Shown here: positions 1 through 8,419 of the stretch, piece by piece | How the letters are laid out: each line of letters opens with the position of its first letter | How positions within the stretch are numbered: position 1 is the first letter of the stretch | Source: Jimgerdemannia flammicorona | Taxonomy: Eukaryota > Mucoromycota > Endogonomycetes > Endogonales > Endogonaceae | NCBI GenBank assembly: GCA_003990745.1 | Contig: RBNI01003976.1 | Location: 1-14,853, forward strand | Length of the DNA stretch: 14,853 nt | Direction of reading: 5' to 3' | Position numbers and translations under genes: made by a program | Notes under the pieces: model-generated | The model's input: the letters and a program-made list of their open reading frames with translations, nothing else | Database searches by the model: none | Told to the model about the DNA's origin: nothing

Positions 1-53
1 CAGAAAAAAAAAAGGAAAAAAGGGAATTAATAAAGGATTAGAGTCCAAGTGAA

Positions 54-56
<3 letters not shown>

Positions 57-133
<77 letters not shown>

Positions 134-150
134 AAAAAAAAAAAAAAAAA
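57..150. repeat. Long poly-A tract (A75, T, A18)
   Basis: An almost pure A run of 75 bases, one T, then 18 more A, preceded by an A/G-rich leader from position 1. It could be the tail of a non-LTR retroelement lying left of the window, or a simple repeat expanded by slippage. No element body is visible inside the window, so the origin is open. Its exact length may not be reliable in the assembly. Confidence 0.9.
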
Positions 151-640
151 GAGCTGAGTACATTACAATAGATTACCAGAAAACTGTGAAATATTACTTA
201 GCCAATATGTATAAATACTCCAGCAATTGTATTTGAAATAAACTAGCTCTTAGTCAAGTATAAATCCCCCTCCACAGACACTCCCCTGAGTTTCTTAGTA
301 ATTAACCCTAAGTTACTCTAGGTTTCTTACTAAACTCCAGAAGCTTAGCTAACTTCTGCCAGAACTAAGAACTAGTATATAAATCTAAAAAGGAAACCCA
401 TTTGAACCTGAACACAAGAGATTATTCAGTCTGTGCACAGCAAAAATAAGTCCCTTATAACTACAGTTACTGAAGAAGGGCAACACCTTTATTCCACTAC
501 AAAGAAACAGCGCTTCCTCAAATCTTAGTAATGTAACGTGCTAGCTCAATGGAGGCAAATTACAAGGTTGGGGCTGCTATGTAGATTGGCTTGAGCTCCC
601 AGTTACTTTGTCAAAAGCAACAAAATGTTCTATAATTCCT
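151..640. other. Gene-free stretch, moderately AT-rich
   Basis: I see no reading frame with coding character on either strand. TATA-like words occur (for example near 209-216 and 258-264) but there is no gene for them to serve. The texture, with short TATA-like words and no coding, would fit a solo LTR, but I found neither paired terminal sequences nor a target-site duplication, so this is only a possibility. Confidence 0.5.
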
Positions 641-844
641 GATGTTCTTGGTGTTTAGCGGTATAATAGACAAATCCAGTTACAGCGGTCGATTTCCTTA
701 TTGGGATGGGTTCTTGGGAGTAAGTGGCAATTTGTGTGTAGCGCGGACAGTTTCCTTATGCGATTTCAGCGTGATGATATCTGTGAGTGGGTTGCCATAT
801 ATGCGATTTCTGCGCGACAATCTGTCGATCTTGACGGTATTCCT

Positions 845-1020
845 TCTTGAAAATGGCGGATGACGTGGATTACTTGAAAATGGCGGTTCTTGGATAACTC
901 GGATGGCGCGGATTCTTCCTGAATCAGCGGATAACTTGGTTGACGCGGATTCTTCCTGAACCGGCGGACTTCTTGAATGAAGCAGATAACTTGGGTGGCG
1001 CGGATTCTTCCGGAATCGGT
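845..1020. repeat. Degenerate 37-bp tandem repeat cluster
   Basis: Three related 37-bp units start at 892, 929 and 984. Each begins with (g/a)gataact and contains gcggattcttcc. An 18-bp extra piece lies between units two and three. Looser relatives of the same GGCGG and TTCTT words extend through roughly 640-1215, for example at 845-890 and 1150-1215. A minus-strand frame of 140 codons runs across this cluster only because the repeat happens to lack stops; its translation is low-complexity and Arg/Pro/Ser-rich, and I do not call it a gene. Confidence 0.7.
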
Positions 1021-1225
1021 GGGACACTTGAAAATGTCGGTCTTCTGGCTTTGTCTGGCAAACGTTCCAAATTATAGCAGATTCCTCAAAGACTGCTTCG
1101 TTTGCGCAAACTGGGTTCACTGCGAAGGTGCGTCTTATATTAGACTAGCTTGGTGAATGCGGCGGGTTCTTAAGAATGGCGGCTTTTCCTTAAGCGGCGG
1201 ATCTCTCAATTGGCGGCGAAGTTCT

Positions 1226-1831
1226 TCACTCGAACTTGATGGCAAACTCGGGCTTTGTATCGGAAAGTGGACCGGAGTGGAAAGTAAGCTCATAATCTCC
1301 TAGTAGTGGCTTTAGAGCGAACAGGATTCGAATATTCTTGACAGCTACACCATCAAAGCGAAGGACAAAGCCACCATCTTCAACTTCGTAGGGCCGAACG
1401 CATACGTCCAACATCAATTGCCGGAGTTCAGGCCGTGCCAGTGTGCATCCGTCTTCCACAATTACGATCTACGTACTTCAACAGTATAGATTGCTCGAGG
1501 TGTGGCTGGCCACTGACCAAGATGCACAGAAACCGGTCGTTCACCCGATTGCTAATGGCGCCGAACTGGGTAATGTTAATTCAGCTCTGATTTTACATCT
1601 GGGCAGCTTCCTTGCACTAACTATGAAACTCTTTATTTGTATATACAGACCAAGTGATATCAATATCTCACAATTGTATTCTAGTGACTCTCTAAAGTCA
1701 ATGTAATGAAATAGGCAAGTACCAAATATTCGCCACACACTGCCCGCCCTTACCATATGGATGTCGCTTCCAGCAGTATCAGAGCCAATAAAGCAGACTT
1801 TTTCAAGGCAAAAAACCCATAATGCCTTTTG
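1226..1831 (-). pseudogene. Minus-strand coding relic, unrecognised, probably spliced
   Basis: The clearest part is a frame ending with a stop at 1226-1228, about 75 residues, mixed hydrophobic and charged, with the segment DGGFVLRFDGVAVKNIRI and the C-terminus PEFAIKFE. Upstream, near 1450-1460, the coding signal moves to another frame that stays open back to 1565 and contains LVSGQPHLEQSILLKYVDRN, suggesting a one-base frameshift. A candidate intron, 1566-1753 (donor GTAAGG, acceptor CCCAG, a TTAAC-like branch site about ten bases before it), would join this to a 26-codon piece at 1754-1831 containing IGSDTAGSDIHM, bounded by a TGA. No family is recognised. It may be the 3' part of the relic at 1918-2565 on the same strand. 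Coding character is inferred by eye from residue texture; the intron is hypothetical. Confidence 0.42.
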
Positions 1832-1917
1832 TCAAAAAATATAAATAAAATAAAAATAGGGTTAAAACCCCTGCATGACATTTGCTACAAAAGCTCACCC
1901 TGAATGGTGGCCAACAT

Positions 1918-2565
1918 TTACGGAGCACTGCGCCACGATTCAAAACATAACGGATTTTTTCCACGACCTCTAATTATATACACCCATTTTTGGGTCGAAT
2001 TATTGGAAACAAGTTTTTCATTCTTTTCTAATGAAGAAAGTTGGGAACGTTGCGCCATTAGCCCGCGGATTCCTCTTTCGGACCCGTTTTGCCTTTCAGA
2101 TATAAAACCTGGAAGCCTTCTTATGCATAAGACGAGATCGTGTAGCAACTGCGTAGAATTTTCCTCCTTCTGCCTCACTTTGAGATTTCAAATAAGCAAT
2201 TCGACACCACTGTCAGTAAAACCGTCGAGAGGCATCACGTCCTCTCTGCTGTCCACATTAGCCACTGGTACGATGTCGCAAGAATTCTTACTGGAATCCT
2301 TGGTGTCAGCCTAACCTTCTGAAGACAATTTACCAATGTTCATCGCCTCTGACTTGCGCGCGCTTCAAGTCATCAGCTTTACGAGGATCAACAAGCTCAT
2401 CGAATGGGCCCAGAATTTTATGTTGATGGCCTGTTCCAACTTGTGAAAGTCATTGCTGACATTTTTCTGGAATAGACTTGATTCAGGCCCTGAAGATATT
2501 CGATGAGCGATATCTCGTGCGAAGAATTGAAGCGCCAAGAGAAGATCCATTAGTGTGGTTTCCAT
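1918..2565 (-). pseudogene. Broken minus-strand gene remnant, unrecognised
   Basis: An ATG at 2565 opens a frame starting METTLMDLLLALQFFARDI, with a hydrophobic or amphipathic helix-like N-terminus. Near 2416-2419, a T run on the plus strand, the coding signal moves by one base into a frame containing GPFDELVDPRKADDLKRAQV. A 43-bp candidate intron at 2291-2333 (donor GTAAAT, internal GCTGAC branch-like site, acceptor TTCCAG) brings this into register with a further segment containing SCDIVPVANVDSREDVMPL. That frame then meets a TGA (plus-strand 2188-2190), which one transition could make from CGA or TGG, and stays open to a TAA at 1918. The pattern fits a decayed gene. No domain is recognised. 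The start is chosen because it is the first ATG of a frame with protein-like composition. An exon boundary instead of the frameshift is possible. Confidence 0.5.
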
Positions 2566-2878
2566 CGACGTGTTCGAAGTGTGGGGCGCGTGCTACGGGC
2601 GGGCGAGTGGTGGTCCCGTCCCCTGGTTACCCAGGAAGTGAATTGTGATTTTTAATTTGGGAGTGTTGGTCTTGGATGACGTATTGCTTCCAACTCGACG
2701 AAAAATTTTGAATCCCACAACCGCGCGCTCGGGGGTCAAAACTAGTATTGATAAGCTGGCGTCTTTCATGTATATTTCAGTGTTGTTGGTAACGAGGCAC
2801 TCTAAAATACGTCGACCAGCGCCTAAGGGCGGGCATGGCTTTGTGGTCTGTCCAGGCGCTTAATAAGTTCGGACCCGG
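2566..2878. other. Intergenic stretch, no gene seen
   Basis: This lies immediately upstream of the minus-strand relic starting at 2565 and would hold its promoter if it were ever transcribed. A plus-strand frame of 72 codons (2645-2863) exists, but its translation has no recognisable domain and I found no support for it. A GC-rich patch at 2580-2640 stands out from the flanks. Confidence 0.4.
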
Positions 2879-3135
2879 GTAAAGCCTAGCCTTGAGGGCC
2901 TTCTTCTTTTCACAGTTTTCGTGATCCCACTTTTGCCGCTTACGGATAGGTAAAGCCTACCCTTCGGGCTTCCTTTTTTTCGCTTTCGGAGATATATGTT
3001 TTTCAAGTTTTTGCGACCCCACTTTTGCTTTTGTGAATAGGTAAAGCCTGGCTTTCGGGCCTCCTTCTTTTCGCTTCCCAGAATATACGTTTTTCGCAGT
3101 TTTTGCGACCTCGCTTTTATCGAGTTTGGAGGTGT
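2879..3135. repeat. Tandem repeat, about 93 bp, three units
   Basis: Units begin at 2879 (shortened to 71 bp), 2950 (93 bp) and 3043 (about 93 bp). Each starts gtaaagcct and carries the words ttcgggc(t/c)(t/c)cctt, a (t/g)cgctt(t/c) block and tttttgcga(c)cc(c/t)(a/c)cttttg. Because 93 is a multiple of three, the minus strand stays open across the array in more than one frame, giving 31-residue Lys/Arg/Gly-rich repeats. Openness in several frames argues for a non-coding minisatellite, but a basic-repeat protein cannot be excluded from sequence alone. Confidence 0.8.
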
Positions 3136-3284
3136 CAATTCTCTGGTGCAATGATTTCTGGTTCCAACTCGTGCACGTATGTATACGTGTGCTTCAGCAT
3201 CGCGCGCTCCGCCGCCCCTCAAACGCATCAATAGCAGTTCAAGGCCTGTGCTATGCAACGCGCTCTTTAACGACACGACGATTT

Positions 3285-3540
3285 CTCACACTACAAGAAC
3301 ACTAGCTGGCGTGGGCGCCATCGCTGACCCGCTCCGCCCGCTCGAATCCGGCGACCCCACGCGCCACTACAAGTCCTCTGCGTCGTCCACGCGGTCGATG
3401 CCATAGAACGAATTCGTGGCGCAGAATCCCGGCGTCATCGCTGAACCGATGGGAGGCATGAGGAGGTCCGACAACAGCAAGATGGCCGTGTTCGTGGGTT
3501 GGCCGCGCAGGGAGGCAAAACCGGAGGAGGCAGGCAGGCA
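3285..3540 (-). pseudogene. Weak minus-strand coding relic in GC-rich DNA
   Basis: Read on the minus strand, a frame running down from about 3540 contains LLLSDLLMPPIGSAMTPG and NSFYGIDRVDDAEDL, then a TAG at plus-strand 3367-3369, and continues with protein-like composition to a TGA at 3285-3287. TAG could be a Gln or Trp codon changed by one transition. An adjacent frame further upstream (around 3560-3660) also reads plausibly (LVPPFYDNVYP), suggesting another frameshift. No family is recognised. GC-rich DNA gives long open frames by chance, so confidence is low; the opposite strand is also open here (3416-3655) but translates into Arg/Gly-rich low-complexity sequence. Confidence 0.25.
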
Positions 3541-3852
3541 GAGAGTGGCAGGGCGCCGTGGGCTGACTTGGGGACGGAGAAGGAGAACGCGAGAAAGGGG
3601 ACTGCGTGGGCAGGGTAGACGTTGTCGTAGAAGGGCGGAACTAAGGACCCGGTAGGAGGCGAGAGAATTGAAGTATAGGTGGATCAGGTGGGTTTTCTAG
3701 AGTAGCAGAGTGGTGTCGTATGGTGAAGGGAGTAATTTGCTCCGTCGTCTTTTAATTGTTCATATACTCCGCCACTCCTTTCGACCGCTCCTCACCTCAG
3801 CCGGCGCGGCGGGCCTGGTGTTCCGTGCCGCCGCCAAGCCGAGTGAAACAGG
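3541..3852. other. GC-rich stretch without a supported gene
   Basis: The left half is strongly G/A-rich on the plus strand (gga and gag words), and the part after 3690 is mixed. I see no frame with convincing protein character except the uncertain upstream extension of the minus-strand relic. It could contain the promoter of the plus-strand relic that starts at 3853. Confidence 0.4.
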
Positions 3853-4489
3853 ATGAATCCGCTCAAGAACTTCGACGCTGAACCTGATCCGTGAGCCGCC
3901 TCTGCCCCTGCCGCCGACTCATCCACGAGGCAGTCAGTTCGCCGTCTTCGCGTACTAAGACCCCCGCTGCCCCTGTCCCCGTTGGAAAGAAGTGGGAAAG
4001 GCTATAGATGGCTAAAGAGGTCAGCGGGAAGGTAAGGTTGCGAGGAACAATGCGAGGAGTGCCAAGAGGATGGATGTAGACCCATGAAACAACCACTGCC
4101 AGTCGGTAGACCGAACGCGTTCCAAGTCATTCGATTAATATTCTACCATCACACTTCCCAATCTACACTTTGAGATCCGCCACAGCATGATGGTGGTCGA
4201 AGACGATGATGATAAGGAAGAGATGGTGGGGTCGATTCATCGCCGAGGATGCCGGTGAAAAGGTTTTTTTTTTTTTTTTTTTTTGGGGGGGGGGGAAGGG
4301 ATTATGTCAGAATGTGAGGATCGGGAATTGGTTGGATGTGGTGTTGTATGAATGCAGGATGAGTATCAATCATCTCCTGCAGATGATTTCGGCGATTTCC
4401 TAAATAGTGAGGATTTTGCATAATATGGTAATTTCCCTAAAAGCATAGATTCTTGTAGCATGGGCGATCTTAGCAGTTTCATTAAGTAA
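3853..4489 (+). pseudogene. Decayed plus-strand gene with acidic/aromatic C-terminal tail
   Basis: An ATG at 3853 opens a protein-like frame beginning MNPLKNFDAEPDP, followed at once by a TGA and then a Ser/Ala/Arg-rich segment to about 4031, where a strong donor-like GTAAGG occurs at 4032. From there a different frame carries coding character to a final TAA at 4487-4489. It includes the segment MMVVEDDDDKEEMVGSI at 4187-4237 and ends with DDFGDFLNSEDF, a TAA at 4421-4423, and MGDLSSFIK. The internal stops (TGA at 4085, TAA at 4136, TGA at 4256 and 4349, TAA at 4421) are each one transition from a Trp, Arg or Gln codon. The acidic/aromatic tail resembles a transactivation-type segment, but no DNA-binding domain is visible, so no function is assigned. 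The T21-G11 tract lies inside the frame. Confidence 0.38.
4264..4295. repeat. Homopolymer junction T21 then G11
   Basis: Twenty-one T are followed directly by eleven G on the plus strand. It lies inside the plus-strand coding relic. Such a junction is slippage-prone; its length and even its presence could be affected by sequencing or assembly error. Confidence 0.9.
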
Positions 4490-4500
4490 TGAGTTTCTGG

Positions 4501-4570
4501 CTTATTCTGGTAAGTAAACCAAAATGTGGCAGACTTCTCTTCAGGTTTATTCTGGTAAGTGGACCAAAGA
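4501..4570 (+). repeat. Short direct repeat, about 23 bp, two copies 45 bp apart
   Basis: The word ttattctggtaagt followed by (a/g)(a/g)accaaa occurs at 4502 and again at 4547. Each copy contains a donor-like GTAAGT. The rest of 4490-4690 shows no gene and grades from mixed composition into the AT-rich block. Confidence 0.7.
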
Positions 4571-4712
4571 ATTGAAACTCACAACTTTTTGACTATTGCT
4601 CATTAGCAGGCATATTCTCTAAATATTATAATCCTTTCTGGATTAAGTGGCTTTTTCTCCTAAGTATATATAGTATATAGCACTTATACTCTATCTTTTT
4701 ACTACTTTTTTA

Positions 4713-4714
<2 letters not shown>

Positions 4715-4746
<32 letters not shown>
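4715..4746. repeat. Poly-A tract, 32 bp
   Basis: A run of 32 A at the left edge of the AT-rich block. In the second copy of the surrounding direct repeat the corresponding place holds a TA microsatellite, which fits simple-sequence turnover at one site. Confidence 0.9.
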
Positions 4747-4751
<5 letters not shown>

Positions 4752-4831
4752 AATTGATAGAAAATTCTATTAAGTTTAATTAAATAGAGCTTCTCTATAT
4801 ATAATATTTTAATAAAAATAATTTTTTTTTT

Positions 4832-4902
4832 GCTATTTTGTTATAAATATTATAATTAGTTATAATTTTTACCTTAAATTAAGTATTTTTACAAAGCAAA
4901 AT
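4832..4902 (+). repeat. Half copy of the foldback element
   Basis: This matches the spacer plus right arm of the complete copy at 4981-5116: a ttttgttata spacer region followed by ttataatttttaccttaaa and then aagtatttttacaaagcaaa. No left arm is recognisable. It is the same orientation as the complete copy. Confidence 0.55.
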
Positions 4903-4980
4903 AAATTAAAAAGAGTTTAGATCAGTTATAATTTCAGTTCTACTATATAGTAATTTAGATCTAAAAGTTACAATTTCTGA

Positions 4981-5116
4981 GATTTGAGATTTGGCTTTAT
5001 AAAGTACTTAGTTTAAGGTCAAAATTATAACCAGCCTTTTACTGAGCCAAATTTATTCTCATTAATTACAATTTTGGTCTTAAACTAAGTACTTTTATAA
5101 AGCTAAATCTCAAATC
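4981..5116 (+). repeat. Foldback (inverted-repeat) element, copy 1
   Basis: The left arm 4981-5030 (starting gatttgagatttggctttat) is the reverse complement, with a handful of mismatches and one indel in a T run, of the right arm 5066-5116 (ending gctaaatctcaaatc). A 35-bp spacer beginning ccagccttttactgagcc separates them. Mismatches are mostly C/T or G/A, as RIP would leave. The structure could fold into a hairpin with a stem of about 50 bp. It resembles a MITE or foldback element in form, but carries no recognised family signature. Confidence 0.85.
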
Positions 5117-5151
5117 TTTAAATTTAAATTATATTAGCTGAATATTCCATA

Positions 5152-5235
5152 TACTGAGTTCTCTTTTATTGAGATCCCTTTTACTGAGTTTTTCTTTTAA
5201 CTAATCTCACTCTTACTGAGTTTCTCTTCACTAAT
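5152..5235 (+). repeat. Short-period tandem repeat, 15-16 bp
   Basis: Variants of actgagtttctctttt recur at about 5153, 5168, 5183, 5199, 5214 and 5230, giving a period of 15-16 bp. A weaker relative is visible around 5815-5885, after foldback copy 2, in keeping with the larger direct duplication. Confidence 0.6.
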
Positions 5236-5342
5236 ATAAAATAATCTAATTATATAATATTTTGAGTAAAAAAATTATAATATTATACTATTATATAATA
5301 CTTATACTCAACTTTTTACTTCTCCTTTTTAATAGACTTAAA

Positions 5343-5367
5343 CATATATATATATATATATATATAA
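5343..5367. repeat. TA dinucleotide microsatellite
   Basis: An alternating A-T run of about 24 bp at the place where the other direct-repeat copy has poly-A. Confidence 0.85.
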
Positions 5368-5659
5368 ATTAATAGAATATTCTATTATATTAGTTTAATC
5401 AAATAAAGAGTTTTAAATTATTATATAATATTTAAATAAAAATGGTTTTTTTTTTTTACTATTTTATAACTTAAAATATCACAATTTATAAATCTATTCT
5501 ACTCTATATTAATTATATTAAAAACAAAATATTATTAGAAATATATATAGAAAATTTCACCTACTTTACTTAAATAGAGAGAGTTTTTTTATTTATTTTA
5601 TTTTTTAGTTATAATAATATATAAATTTAAATAATATAGTTATTAGTATTATAATACAA

Positions 5660-5771
5660 AGATATTATTACTCACTAAAGGCCAAAATTGTAATAGATAT
5701 TTTACTGAGCTGAATTCATTCTCTTTAGTCTTTACATTAAGTACTTTTATAAGTTAAATCTCAAATATTTG
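5660..5771 (+). repeat. Foldback element, copy 2, left arm eroded
   Basis: The right arm, about 5728-5771 (acattaagtacttttata, then a ctcaaat end), and the spacer ttttactgagctgaattcattctc match copy 1. Only the inner end of the left arm (aggccaaaattgtaa at 5679-5693) is clearly preserved. Orientation is the same as copy 1. Neighbouring DNA (5480-5660) is AT-rich with no gene. Confidence 0.65.
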
Positions 5772-5952
5772 AAATTGTGACCTTGGGACCTATAGGAGAA
5801 ATTGGCTAAATTTTCTCTTCTTTTATTTTCTTTTTTACTAAGTTCTCTCTTTATCAGATTTCTTCTTTATTATATTTACTAATTTTAATTTTATCAAGAG
5901 TTTCTTTATTTATTTTTCTTTTTTCAAAGTTATAAGAGTAGGTTTCTTTCAA

Positions 5953-6071
5953 TTTAACTTTGTAAAAGTACTTAGTTTAAGATCAAAATTGTAACTAAGA
6001 GGAATAAATTCAGCTCTACAAAAGGTTGATTACAATTTTGATCTTAAATTAAGCAATTTTATAAAGTCAAA
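5953..6071 (-). repeat. Foldback element, copy 3, inverted
   Basis: Arms 5953-5994 and 6030-6071 are reverse complements with few mismatches, both carrying the agtacttagtttaa(g)gatc and aaaattgtaa words of copy 1. The reverse complement of its spacer (tcaaccttttgtagagctg...) aligns with the spacers of copies 1 and 2, so this copy lies in the opposite orientation. That shows the family is dispersed in both orientations and is not merely part of the local tandem duplication. Confidence 0.8.
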
Positions 6072-7119
6072 TCAAATATAATCTGAGAGAATAAATCTAT
6101 TTATAGATCTGATCATAAAAATATTAATTACTCTATAAATATACTATAATAAGCTAGTAGAATATACTAAGTTACTATCTAAATTATTTACTATAATTTA
6201 ACCATATACTATTGAGTATACTAAGTAATCAGAACTGCTCTACTATATCAACTTGTATAAGTAGCCCAGATAGTTAAATAAGGATATAAATTATTTCTAG
6301 CTAGTATATTATATCAGAATTTGAAATTTATATTTCCAGCAGAAATAGCTAAATATTTTCAAAAATAGCAATCTATAGTCAACTATATAATAACTAGATA
6401 TATAGTAACTATAACTATAGAAAATACCCCAGAGATTTAATTAAATAAATCTCAGTTTAAAAAGTTTCAAAGCAAAAGACAAGTCTGTCTAATATACTTT
6501 GAGAGTTATGACTGCTAAAAGCTACTTAGGAGATACACCTACTCTACAGCTACTATTTAGGAGATTGTAAGCTTCCTTTTTCATTCTGGTCTAATTTCTA
6601 ATACAAAAAAGTTCACTATATTTAAAAATTCTACTTTAATTAGAAAAGTCTACCAATTTAGAAAGATCTACATTACCTAAGTTATCTGCTTTATTTAAGA
6701 AGTCTACCAATTCAGAAAGAATTTATACTATCTGAGTTATCTACTAAATTACCAAACCTGTTATCTAATAAGAATACTTACTCAAATTATCTATATATTA
6801 CCAGATTAAGATTATTATACAAAATTTACATATATAAGAAAACTACTAAATTAATCTACCAACTTAATAAAATCTGTTTTACTTAAAAGACTTACCAAAT
6901 TGTCCATATTATACAAGAATACTCCTTAATTAGGAATTGCTAAAATTATCTATATTATATAAATTTATATCAGAAACTATTAAACATTTTATTGCTTTTT
7001 GACAATATAACTAAAGGTTTAAGCCAATCTATATAGTAGTCTCAATCTTATAATTTGTCTCTATTGAGCTGATATATTATTTAGAGATTCAACTGAGAAG
7101 ATTTTCTTTAAATCAATGA
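6072..7119. other. AT-rich stretch, no gene; local 54-bp duplication
   Basis: No frame of convincing coding character. Within it, 6644-6698 and 6699-6753 are diverged copies of a 54-55 bp unit sharing aagtctaccaatt(t/c)agaaag and gttatct, and looser variants of the accaaatt and atctatatta words continue to about 6960. The plus strand is A/C-rich here, as in the gag-like relic that follows, so this may be its eroded 5' leader. Confidence 0.5.
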
Positions 7120-7970
7120 GACTTTTTAGCTTATAAAAACCCAATAACTAAACTGGATACATTTGATACATTATCAATCTCTGCTACTATAGAAGAATGA
7201 GTTATCATTAGTATTTAGATAGAAAGAGAAGTAATTATCTCAAAACTTATCAATTATTCAGTATCAGAATGATTCCAATCAAAAGCTAATATAGTATAGA
7301 ACTCTCAACTAATATTAACAAACTTACTATTAGAAGATATAATTCAATCAGATCAACTAGATAATATAGACAACTCTATCAGAAACTTTAATGAGCTTAT
7401 ATAAGAATTAGAAAACTTTACCACATAATCTTGGTTTTTCTTAGAAGATCCACCAGTCTCCTCTATTGAATCACTACCAGGACTAACAACTATAATATCA
7501 GAAAGATCAAAAATAGCCCCTTCAAGGATACTCAGACTGATTGTATCTTACTCAAGATAAATAACTCTATCTTTAGGATACCCAAGCATCTTAAGCTCCA
7601 GTAATAATTTAGAATATAAACTAGAACCAGAATTAGAACCAGAAGACAGTAATGATAAAATAGCCACCCAAATATCAACCTTTGCAGGATACTCAGAAGT
7701 AGACCTAAGAGAATTCCTTTATAGAATTAAAGAAATAGCAGCTTTAAAAAATCTCTCTGCCTATTGGAAAATTAACATTCTAAAGTCCAACTTAGAGAAC
7801 TAGCCAAAGGAATTTTCAATTAAGTAGTAAATGATATATATACAGAACTTAGAACAGTCATTCATACAGCAGTATCTTGAGAATAAAAATATGAAGCCAT
7901 AATATACTAGTTTATTAAAAAATATACAGAAAATAAAATCTATTATAATATAAAAAAATACTTTATTAAA
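7120..7970 (+). pseudogene. RIP-mutated gag-like relic of an LTR retroelement
   Basis: One plus-strand frame from about 7120 to 7830 is readable across roughly ten stops, all of them one transition away from Gln, Arg or Trp codons (for example TGA between Glu and Phe near 7270). A one-base slip near 7818 in a T run moves the signal to the next frame, which continues to about 7970. Recognisable features are an acidic linker (repeated EPE), then STFAGYSEVDLREFLYRIKE and further a WKI...L...LE pattern, the kind of helix-rich capsid segment found in Ty3/gypsy Gag. No zinc knuckle (CX2CX4HX4C) is visible and no pol follows on this strand, so the element is truncated. Gag is the most likely reading, but the match is by pattern only. 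Confidence 0.45.
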
Positions 7971-8419
7971 ATGTTATTACATAGTTCTGGAAGAGTTTTT
8001 TGAAAGTTTTAGATATTCTAAAAGACTGTTTTCTTTAGATCAAGATCAATTTCATATAGAGTATATTTTCAATACTTATTGATTTCAAGATTAAGTTAAT
8101 ATCCAAACCAAAGTTCTTTTCTTAGACTTGTTTTAGATATTCAGAATTTTCATTATTTCAGAAAGTTTAGAGAATTAAGACCAGCTTAGTTGAATTGGTA
8201 TATCACTACAGACAATACCCAATTAGGAAATTTCTTTAAATAATTAAAAGTAAGATCTAATATAGTACAGATTTATCTAAAAGTTGTTTATAGATTATTA
8301 AATTGATTTATTTACTATTTATAATATTGCTATTAGAAGAAATATTAATGTGTAAAATTGTTCATACTCAGGGTTATCTGAGTTTCTGAGATCTGAGAGA
8401 GAGGATATTTATACTAATA
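7971..8419. other. AT-rich stretch between convergent relics, no gene called
   Basis: The base-composition skew changes here: the plus strand is A/C-rich to the left, T/G-rich to the right, as expected between a plus-strand and a minus-strand coding relic. A plus-strand frame around 8090-8250 reads without many stops but has no family features. No LTR ends were recognised. Confidence 0.4.

Larger units (their letters stand above)
4665..5480 (+). repeat. Two diverged direct repeats spaced about 620 bp
   Basis: The segment 4665-4850 resembles 5285-5480. Shared landmarks in order are a cttatactc(t/a)a(t/a)c block, a ttttta(a)t(a) step followed by a simple repeat (poly-A in one, TA in the other), ttaatagaatattctatta-like sequence, agtttaat(t/c)aaata(g/a)ag, a taatattttaataaaaat-like block, and a T-run followed by (g/t)(c/a)(c/t)tattttgttat. 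Sequence after each copy also carries a foldback element. They could be old solo LTRs or a tandem duplication; no clean termini are left. Confidence 0.5.

Noticed and set aside
698..1120. Minus-strand open frame of 140 codons
   Set aside because: It runs across the 37-bp repeat cluster and translates to Arg/Pro/Ser-rich low-complexity sequence without domain features; the openness is explained by the repeat.
3416..3655. Plus-strand Arg/Gly-rich open frame
   Set aside because: Low-complexity translation of a purine-rich, GC-rich stretch; no domain, and the opposite strand reads more like protein.
4206..4403. Plus-strand frame of 65 codons with a Phe run and Gly run
   Set aside because: It is made by reading through the T21-G11 tract; another frame of the same strand keeps coding character on both sides of the tract.
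4980..6075. CRISPR-like array or rRNA/tRNA hairpins
   Set aside because: The repeats are few, palindromic, irregularly spaced and in both orientations, and the setting is eukaryotic. They fit foldback elements, not a CRISPR array or a structural RNA gene that I can recognise.
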